NCBI GenBank assembly: GCA_023974075.1
Contig: CM043796.1
Coordinates: 20,778,427-20,842,426, forward strand
Length of the DNA stretch: 64,000 bases
Direction: 5' to 3'
Source: Chaenocephalus aceratus
Taxonomy: Eukaryota > Chordata > Actinopteri > Perciformes > Channichthyidae
The translations under genes were made by a program, and so were the position numbers. This document shows, piece by piece, positions 29,192-64,000 of this stretch (position 1 is the stretch's first letter; every line of letters starts with the position of its first letter). Below the pieces are notes generated by a model that ran no database searches, was not told where the DNA came from, and was given only the letters and a program-made list of their open reading frames with translations.

Positions 29192-30780
29192 ACCCTCGTG
29201 GGGGCGCGCTCATGTGATTGGCTTAGCATGAAGGAGACATCTGATTGGCTATAGATAGAAAAAATTACAAGTACGAATCGGCTGACCGTCAGGGGAGTCT
29301 CAAAAAACCCACACACGAATGCACAGCGATCCGTGCATAGAAAGCTGTTTGTGTTTGTAAGTGTAGCGGTTTTAAATGGAAAACAAATATGTGAGGATCA
29401 AAAATACATATGTAAAACTTTTTTCTGTATTTGGATTTTATTTACATGTAGGCTATATGAAACGGAACACATTTGTGTGTGCATTGAACAACACAAGTGT
29501 GGATCCGGAAATACAAGTGTGAATCCTTTTGTGGATCATGAAATACAAGTGTGAATCCTTCTGTGTGCATGTGTGTATTATGAGACTGTTCTGAGCCCAT
29601 AGGCTTGCGTTAAAAAATAATAATACACATAATTTGTAGTGGGGGGACACAAACAGGATTTCGAAAAGTGGGGGGGACATGTACCCCCTGTGGAAATTAC
29701 GCCATGCAATGTGTGTGCGTCAAGTGCAATAAATATATATGCAGTGGCCAAGCCCGCCTTAACCTGCCATCAGGCCTTAACCTAGGCCCCCTATTTAAAC
29801 AACAAATCAAAGTTATTTTAGCCTAGGCAGGCTCTGTGATCGCACTTCTCCACTCTGCTCTACGCGCACCTGGTCCTCTCCTCCAGATGAGTGACGTATC
29901 AGGCCTCCCTCATGTATCTGTCCAGTTCAACCTGATCTCACCAGAATGCGTGACTCCACCACGACTTCTTAACACCACAATGCGTGGTGGAGTCACGAAC
30001 TTTGTTACATTTACAACAAATGTACGGCACCACGCAAACAACCCCAATGTAAAGTGAATGAGGCTCCTTTGTCGTGGTGCACACACGCATTTCTAAAACG
30101 TCCCGCAGTGAGCTTTTATTCTATAAAACGTTTTTTTAAATCTACTTTATAGCTTGTAGTAACTCACGGGAGGCTTCTTTTATTTTATTTGTATTCATAA
30201 TAATTAAAAAATGACGATTAATTTGTGTTTTCAAAAAACGGTGCATTGTGTGTAATACAACTGTGATTTTTATTAAATTAGTTAGTTTTTAAGGAAGGCC
30301 AGAGCTTCAGCTGTGTCAAATAGATTGTTCCCTTTAGTTAACGTTATTTAAAAGATAATGATCATGTCCCCTGTATTGTATTACGAGCGTCCATTCTCAT
30401 TGGATAACGGAGAATTTTACACCCGGAAGTAAGTATTCTCCTTACTGTCGATTGATTTTACAGTGATATCTGCACTACTCATCGACTAAAAAACACCAGA
30501 TTATCCTTGTTAATTAAACAACATTGATTGGTTTGAATTGTGTACAATGCTTTTGTATTTTCCCCCTTCAATTCGGAGAAACAAAGATTTTTTCGGAGTT
30601 TTTGGATGGCAGAAGACACTACACTACCCAGAATCCTCAGCTATCATTTGGGACTACACCATGTGCTTAGCTTGACAAACCCCGTGATTCACTTACATTT
30701 GCTTCAGAGCAGTGTATTTATTTTACATGAACAAAAATAAAAGGGTGTCAAAAGTGTCACCAGAACCACATCCCGTCTCT
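29192..30780. other. Unannotated repeat-like spacer
   Basis: 29450-29560 has short repeats of AATACAAGTGTG(G/A)ATCC. Around 29960-30000 a hairpin pairs GACTCCACCACG with CGTGGTGGAGTC. 30005-30430 is AT-rich. No exon or RNA gene could be supported. Confidence 0.4.
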
Positions 30781-30813
30781 GCATCTCTAGAAAGACTTTA
30801 CGTCCTCTGCAGG

Positions 30814-31025
30814 TTTGTCATTAATAGCATTCCAATTTCTGTCTTAGGTAAATACAGAGAAGGAGATGAGGATAAAATCAACCCTCCCCCCACCTGACAT
30901 GTGACAGTTTCCCAGAAGCTGTGGCACACATCCTGAAGAACTGTACGTAAGAAGTGGCAGTGGTAATGTTGTATACAGAGTGACCTGTCAGACTGTGCGA
31001 TTATTATATGATTTGCTGTTTCATC
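30814..31025 (+). pseudogene. Duplicated last exon of hdhd2, frameshifted
   Basis: 30814-30942 repeats the end of the last hdhd2 intron and exon 6 (8981-9109), including the acceptor TTCTGTCTTAG and GKYREGDED. The C run has 6 C rather than 7 (INPPPT then frameshift), and CTG of the C-terminus is lost. The match then jumps to the sequence found at 10094-10180 of the hdhd2 3' region (GTAAGAAGTGGCAGTGGTAATG). It is in direct orientation about 21.8 kb from the parent. Confidence 0.9.
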
Positions 31026-31596
31026 AGCAAAAAAACGCGGTTTAGGATGTCAAAGATATCAGAAAAAAACCCGACACAAGAGCATGTTGAAAATATGCAC
31101 AAAAGAAAGGTCAAATTATAGCATGTTATATAAATGTAATCTGAAGATGCTTCAAAATAAATACTAAATACTTTCAAAGGTAACGATCAGAATGAATTAA
31201 TGCTTAACAAAAACATTAAAAAGTGCATAGTAATGTCAAAGAGAAAATATATTATGGAATACTACCGTATACGGAATTTAAGAGGAAAAACACGACGGCT
31301 AAGACCTTCGAGTTGTGGGAGTATTTTTATTGACTGATGGTAGAGACCAATAGAAGTTACAGCTTAGGAAAACAATAAGTTAGTAAAAATCTTGTTAAAC
31401 TGATTAGATAATGATATTCTGGTGAGGCTATTTACTGTTAGTATAAGGATGTGCAATGTGTGTGTGAATAAATTATTTAGAATACAGCGCACTGTCATGG
31501 CACGGCTCCCACTAAGCCTTACAGCAACAGGTCAGTTTGTTTACAGTCAACAATCTGTTGGAAATGCTGGAATGTTAGTATTAAAGTGTTTGTGTG
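31026..31596. other. katnal2 3' flank
   Basis: No gene. On the minus strand AATAAA lies at 31331-31326, about 266 bp after the katnal2 stop, a plausible poly(A) signal. The rest is AT-rich. Confidence 0.45.
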
Positions 31597-40618
<9,022 letters not shown>

Positions 40619-41367
40619 CTTGTTTCTGGAAGTTTAGTGAGAAGACGTTATGATTAGTAAGCTGTTGTTGGCCCACACTTGATTCTGAAGTCTGTTCAGT
40701 GTTAGTGTGGGGGTCTGGGTTTTGTCCCTAGGGGCCACCGTACTCTCAGGTGTAGTATCCCCCTGGACACCAAATACTGAAACAATGACAATACAATTAT
40801 GTATTAGTTTAATTAAGTTTTAGTGTATTATCAGAAAGAGGAGAGGTAGCCGACTTGGAAATATGCATTGTTTCTTAAAAAATGATTTGATTAATAAATT
40901 AAATAGCTTTCTAAATGCCTAATTACAAAGCTGTACAAGTGAAAGGATTGGTTGGGCAACTCTTGGAAAGCCAGTAGGCCTAAGTGGACCTCTGTTTAAG
41001 AGGTTATTATTAAGAAAATGTACTATTATGTCAATAGGGACATAGTGTAATGATTCATTCTAATCACAAATATTGGCATCAGTTGAAAATAAATAACTTG
41101 AGCCTTGATTAAGGGTCATGGAATGTCTATACTGAGATGTACACATATTTCTATCCAAATAAATACAATTGTGTGATACTGACCATGTTCACTAGAGGGC
41201 AGGGAAGAGCTTGCCTGTGAGAACATTGGAGCTATGTAATAATGAAGGTCCTCTGTTTGCTTCATGTTGCGTTTTATTTTAGCACACCTATTTATGCAAG
41301 CCTAATGGAGGTTTTGTGACACTGATTTTCTTTTTGGAATCGTTTATCCAGTTTGTTATATTTTCTG

Positions 41368-42005
41368 CATGCATCCCTCACTCTCTGTGTCTGTGTTCAC
41401 CTCCTAAAAGACATCTACTTGCATTGCCCTGACATGTATTACGAAGACATTAGCCTGGAAGACAACAAGCGATTAGTCAAAGAGGCCGTCGTCTATCCCA
41501 TTAAGGAGCAACCGCTGCCCGGCACCCTGGTATTTCAGCTGCGTCGCCCGTCTTCGATTCTGAATACATCTCCTTTAAAGGGCTTGAAGAGAAGGAGGGC
41601 AGCGGGTCAGGCTAGTTTGTTAGGCTGACATTAAATCTATATCTAGGATAATATGGCAACACACACATATGGATATATATTTCAGGGAGGATGAACATTG
41701 CAGATTGGACACACTATAGTATAATATAAACCCACACACAGGTTAAAAACACCCACACACACTTCTATCATCATCACCTGGCCCTCTCTCATGGATCTGA
41801 TGACAACAAATCAGGTTGTCTGCATCCTCTTGGCATTTACAGACGGCGATGAGGACGGATGTGTCTCTGCTCTGTTCTGCTGGCCTCTGTTATTTGGAAT
41901 ACCACCATCTGTTCACGCAGCATCCCTCCACCTACTCACACTCCCTAACCTCATCCAGATTTGTATTAACTCTCTGGAGTATATAAGGTCAGTTTTGTGA
42001 TTTCA
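41368..42005 (+). pseudogene. Inverted partial duplicate of katnal2 exon 9 and neighbouring intron
   Basis: In the plus direction this repeats the minus-strand sequence 36965-36290: intron 8 end, exon 9, then intron 9. The exon-like part reads KDIYLHCPD and [13 protein letters not shown], but one codon is lost (YEDISLED for WEDIIGLED) and the donor GTGCAACC has become GAGCAACC, so it cannot splice normally. The later part (ATCTGATGACAACAAATCAG ... TGTCTCTGCTCTGTTCTGCT) matches intron 9. It lies about 750 bp upstream of the katnal2 start, in opposite orientation. Confidence 0.9.
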
Positions 42006-43618
42006 CTCAGCTTGTGTTTACCACCCAAAAATGCCCATGATGTTGGTTTTGCAGGAGCTGTGATGGATTACTCAGTGCAGTTGAGTTCTTCCAAGATTTC
42101 AGACGTGTGTGTTAATAAGCAATAAAACAGGCTTGCATTATTTAACTTCGAAAAACATTTATTTCTTCTGGCACTGTCAGTTTCCATATTTCCCTTTACA
42201 GTATATTGTACACCCAAACATCAACATTTAAGGTACAGTGATAATGTTTTTGTTTTGCCATCCATCCATGAGACCACGCTGCTACTGATGCTGCTGTGTG
42301 GAAACCAAATAACTCCAGTTTAGATAGTTATAAAGTATGTTTACTCCCAAAAACCCTTATATGTTGTTACAAATATAGCTGAAGAGGTATTAACCGGGAG
42401 ATGGTGGATATTATTTGCTTGTAAAGTACAATTCCAAGTGCCTGTGTATAGTGTTTCGTGTTTGCCCAATAGGGCTAGTGCAAAGTCCCACACAATGAAG
42501 AGCGGCTGTAGCAAACTCATGTAAACGTACTTGACCACAAAAACGTGTATAACAAACTTTAGGAAAAAGCAATATAGGGACCCATTTTTGTGTTTGTTTT
42601 CCAAGCCAAATAAGAATCACACACATATTTGAAATGGCTCCTATATTTCTCAGAAGATGTATTGAATTTCAAAAATAGCTCTCTACCACGGTGAAAGAGA
42701 AAAGCCAGAAAAAAGTGGGGTTGTGAGAAGAGCATTGCAATGGGGTGCTGCACAGTAGCTCTGGAGTAGATCTCACACACCATGACAGAGCATGTGCAAT
42801 CTTTAAAGCACTGCTGAGCTGGAATGAACCTGACTATGACTCATACTGAGCCAAAACATAGGACTTTGCACACACATCATCCAGGCAGTTTACGTCACCA
42901 CATTAAACAAATATTATTAACGGATAATTGATTGTCAATGAGGGATTTAGAGCCAACTATCAAATGTATTCTTTGCAGCAAACACGCTTATTGACGTTTA
43001 TCTTTGTGAAATTAGACTTTTTATGGTGACAATTTACACGCTTATAAATATGAAATGGTATTTAGTAAGAAAATAGAGTGCTTTGGCTTTGAATCATGTA
43101 TTTAAGTTAGTTTCAAGCCAAATTAAGCACATCTGTTTTTAAAGTGATTCCTTGGTCCCAGTATTTATCACAGCTGAATCCTTTTTCTTAAGTGATTGTT
43201 TGCTAGTGAGTGTATACTCAATTGTCAGTTACAAGTGTTATTTGTTTATTCCCAGAATAATGATTTGGCAACCTACTAGTAAATAAAGGTCTTTAGGTCT
43301 CCATTCTTTAAGCCAGATTTTAAAAAACAAATCACTGAAGACTTCACTGACTATGTTTGAGCTCTCAGATGTTGTGTAGAGTAGGAAAAAAAAAGGAATC
43401 AAACGCTGTATTTTGGATAGCCTTAACGAGGGGCGAGAACTTGAATGTAGAACCGGTACTTTTTGCAAATTTAGATACTACACTTCCAGGTAGAAATATT
43501 TAAACGTGAATAATCTAGCATGGAGTTTCCCTGATGCTAGACTGATAGTAGTTAAGGGGACGGATGTGATGACAAGGCAAACCTTTTGAAATGTTACTGT
43601 CCAATTCACCACCGTGCC
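42006..43618. other. Intergenic region downstream of sigmar1
   Basis: No coding sequence. Likely contains the sigmar1 3' UTR; TTTATT near 43243 would be AATAAA on the minus strand. The rest, including 42130-42800, shows no recognised repeat or exon. Confidence 0.4.
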
Positions 43619-45250
43619 TCAGAAAACCCCCGTTTCTGTGAGTAGTGTCCCGGCCTCGAGCAGCAGACACTTGACATAGACGCGTACGGTGTAGAACATG
43701 GTGAGGAAGTCCTGGGTGCTGAACAGGGTGTCCGCCAGAGCGAATCCCAGCGTGGAGGGGATGAAACCTTGGCCGTACTCCACCATCCACGTCCCGCCGC
43801 TCCACTGGACGGATGTCGCCTCTCCTACACTGTGGACGATGGTGTCACCTGTGGAGAAGAACATCTGGAAGTAAGGGACGAGGAAATGACAACAACATTT
43901 TCACATTCCGATAACATTTTTACATCTTACATTTAGGTCAATAAGGAAATCACAAATACTAAAACATGAAATGTATTGGTAAAATATGTCATGGTATTAC
44001 CGGGGTAGTATATTTCACTCTTGGTTGTCCCCTCTTTCCACTGTCTGAAGGTGCCGGATATGATAGTGTCAGAAATCTCAGCCCAGTAACGACCTGACAG
44101 CAGGAGAGAGAGAGCAGACATGGAGTCACATTTCTATTTGGTTATTGACAGATTGATTCCAAAAAACGAAGGAACACAACTATAGAGTGTACACATCACT
44201 AAGAAAAAGACTACCCAAGTACAGTCTTTATGTAATAAAAGTGTAGGATATATGCTGCATATTACGTTTTCTTTTTCTACATACATCCTTTACGGTTTCC
44301 TCAGTACAAAAGATAAGGCTGCAGGTAATAATATAATGTGTGTATCATTTAAGTTTATGATTGCAGACTTTAACCCCCTTCACTCCTCACCTGAGTGTCC
44401 TCCTGTGTCCACTGCAGTGCCAAACAGCAGCAGGTACTCAGTGAGCGAGGCGTGAAGCAGACACATGGAGCCCATCCAGCCACCAGCGTTCACAAAGATC
44501 CACTGCAGGTCCTCGTCTGGCAGGATGTGGCCAGGGTACCTAGTTCAGGTACACTTTATTAGCTGTTTTAAATCAAATGCTACACAACTACTTGAAATAA
44601 TTGTGTTTAAAATATTGTATAACTCCACAACATCAGATGCAGCCCTGTCTACAAAGCAGAGTAAATAACCAAGTTTAGTTGAATTGTAACAGCTCTGCCA
44701 CCATGTAGCTTTAAAGACAAACATGAATCTAATGACATTTCAACTGACTGAATATGAGTCAATTAAACTTTTTTTTCACTTACAAATAAACACCCTGATA
44801 GTTAATGCTTCAATGAGAGGGGTTTCTTATCAGTTGCAGCTACACATGCTTACATGACAGTAAGTATATTATACATTTATGATTAAAAAACAAAAACAAT
44901 GTGTGTGTGTACCTCTTCCTGAGCTCCACCACCACTTTGGAGAAGGCCTGCTCATGGTCCTGTCCTAAGAATACACACATATACTGTTAATTATATGTTA
45001 TTTGGGCTATTTAAATCGCGTATTTCTACTTTAGACTGCATTTGACTGAACAGAAGGTTAGTTTTGAATTTATGTAGCTATAACACTCCTCAATACCAAA
45101 CTAACCTGCGTACTGTTTGGCTATTTTGGCTACGTCTTCTTTGTTGAAAACGTACTGCTTGGTGGCCATCCAGTGCCGCAGCAGCAGCACGGTCATGACG
45201 GTCACTGCGCCGAACAGGAACAATTTTAAACACGTTTTAACTATAGGCAT
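43619..45250 (-). CDS. sigmar1: Sigma non-opioid intracellular receptor 1, 5 exons, 222 aa
   Basis: Exons 45250-45106, 44964-44913, 44539-44391, 44093-44001 and 43848-43619 join in phase (669 nt with stop TGA). The product aligns along its length with vertebrate SIGMAR1. It has one N-terminal membrane segment (about residues 7-25, [17 protein letters not shown]), then the cupin-like ligand-binding fold. The two acidic residues that contact ligands in the human protein (Asp126, Glu172) are present as Asp124 ([11 protein letters not shown]) and Glu170 (WMVEYGQG). The start at MPIVKTCLK was preferred over the upstream in-frame Met at 45427 because family members begin just before the membrane segment. 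SIGMAR1 is an ER membrane chaperone/modulator in vertebrates. It is head to head with galt. Confidence 0.96.
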
Positions 45251-45822
45251 GGTTGAAACTAAAAGAAAACAGACACACACAACAGCAGCAGCAGCGTTGA
45301 CTACACGTGTAGACAGAGGCAGAAAGGTTGTTTCAAACACGCCATAAGGCGAGGAGGCGTGAGACGGTGGAGACCAGCTGATAGCTTCTTCCCGGTCAGT
45401 TGGGGAGGGAATTGGCTGCTCAGCCAATCAGGGGACGAGTTCGTCACTTAGGCGTCAGCAACTTCAGGGTTGCCAGCGAAATGAAAAACCCCCTTTAAGT
45501 AGTTTTGTATTTATTTCGTTTGCTTACACAAAAAAAGTTACGAATTCAAATATATTCGTATAGTTTGTATTGAATTCAAACCTTTCCCTTTTTTGTATGA
45601 ATAATCTTGTAATTTTTGCCCCTTTTTTTTCCTTTCAAAAGTTTGTCTTCAAACGTCAATTTATCCCAAGCAGCCATATTTTTTTCCCATTTCGATAGAC
45701 AGGAAGCGGTCAGATGAGTGTTGTGGACAAGTAGCTAGCTGTTCAACAAAGTTAAAGAAGGAGTTTATGGTTCAGTGACTCCATAACGGAGAGGTGACAG
45801 TTCTCAAACTGCACCGAAAGAC
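45251..45822. promoter_or_regulatory. Shared intergenic region of sigmar1 and galt (probable bidirectional promoter)
   Basis: Only 572 bp separate the two start codons, which point away from each other. It must hold both 5' UTRs and core promoters unless non-coding exons lie elsewhere. The GCC/GAGGAGGCG-rich part near 45340-45470 is followed by an AT-rich half. No clear TATA box or CpG island was identified by eye. Confidence 0.55.
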
Positions 45823-63511
<17,689 letters not shown>

Positions 63512-64000
63512 GACAAAGAGGATCGTATTAAGGTTTTCAGAAGAGCAGAGTAGACACTTGAATCTCCTAGCTGCTCATGGGGACTGACCTTTATAAAACC
63601 AAAGTGGAGACACAAGTGTGTGGAGGTGTGTGTGTTTGCAAGGATGCCTTAAACGACCTGTACTTGTTTGGTGTGTTTGTGTGCTTTTCTCTTTTCGCTA
63701 CTGTCTCTCTGACCCGAGGTTAGGACCGTAAATTGGCACACTGCAGTGTTTGGAGGAGTTGGAATTGGGCTTCGGCTCCTTGGTGACACTCTTGACATTG
63801 AAACAAAAACTTTCCGAGCTAATTTAATCAAACTCTTTGGGACTTATAGTCTGCAACTTGTCGGATTTAGGACATCCTCCACTCCTTCTCTTTCTTCCCT
63901 CTTCCTCTCTCACTCAGTCTGGCTCCTCTATCCTTGTCCGAAATTGTTTTTTCTATCTTCATTCTGCTTCTTTATAATCCTGTTAAAGGCAGCCGAGGAC
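63512..64000. other. Right edge of window
   Basis: No gene supported. The last bases (TTAAAGGCAGCCGAGGAC) could follow an AG acceptor, but the peptide does not match the expected next galt block. Confidence 0.3.

Noticed and set aside
45251..45427. Upstream Met for sigmar1, 59 residues before the chosen start (MAEQPIPSPT...)
   Set aside because: The extension is unlike the family N-terminus, and the internal MPIVKTCLK places the membrane segment where other members have it. Kept as 5' UTR.
63980..64000. Possible next galt exon starting after TTAAAG at the window edge
   Set aside because: The few codons visible (AAED or shifted) do not match the expected GALT continuation after EAEKK.

Overview
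The window looks like chromosomal DNA of a teleost fish. The host genes are split into small exons with GT/AG borders, and the protein sequences are vertebrate. The introns are full of fish-type transposable elements (hAT, PIF/Harbinger-like, piggyBac-like, ISL2EU/IS4EU-like, DIRS-like, gypsy-like LTR, several LINE groups) and there are five long CA/TG arrays. The species cannot be read from the sequence. There are no operons, CRISPR arrays or bacterial features, and I found no tRNA or rRNA gene.

Four host genes can be assembled exon by exon with consistent reading phase. hdhd2 (+, 1-9118, 5' part outside the window) encodes a HAD-family phosphatase. katnal2 (-, 40618-31597, 16 coding exons, 518 aa) encodes a LisH/AAA+ katanin-like ATPase. 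sigmar1 (-, 45250-43619, 5 exons, 222 aa) encodes the sigma-1 receptor. galt (+, from 45823, 7 exons seen, 3' part outside the window) encodes galactose-1-phosphate uridylyltransferase. hdhd2 and katnal2 point tail to tail. sigmar1 and galt are head to head with 572 bp between start codons. In human, as I recall it, the first pair is on chromosome 18q21 and the second on 9p13, so the block joins two human linkage groups.

Between hdhd2 and katnal2 (about 9.1-31.6 kb) lies a nest of mobile elements: a piggyBac-like MITE; a 5'-truncated LINE; a 5.8-kb DIRS-like element that has inverted terminal repeats and a gag-like ORF but no recognisable polymerase, and that carries a 540-bp tandem duplication with a Harbinger-like MITE in one copy; a BED-finger hAT fragment; and a 6-kb two-gene transposon. 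The last is the most notable object in the window. It encodes a spliced THAP-DDE transposase and, on the opposite strand, a spliced SWIM zinc finger-YqaJ nuclease, inside long inverted repeats flanked by TA. Both reading frames are open, but the second catalytic Asp of the transposase appears to be Ala.

Host-gene fragments have also been copied: the last hdhd2 exon is duplicated about 21.8 kb downstream with a frameshift, and katnal2 exon 9 with flanking intron is duplicated in inverted orientation upstream of katnal2. The galt introns hold an L2/CR1-like LINE with a long open RT frame, a solo-LTR-like unit, a MITE also present (inverted) at the left edge of the window, and a short telomere-like repeat.
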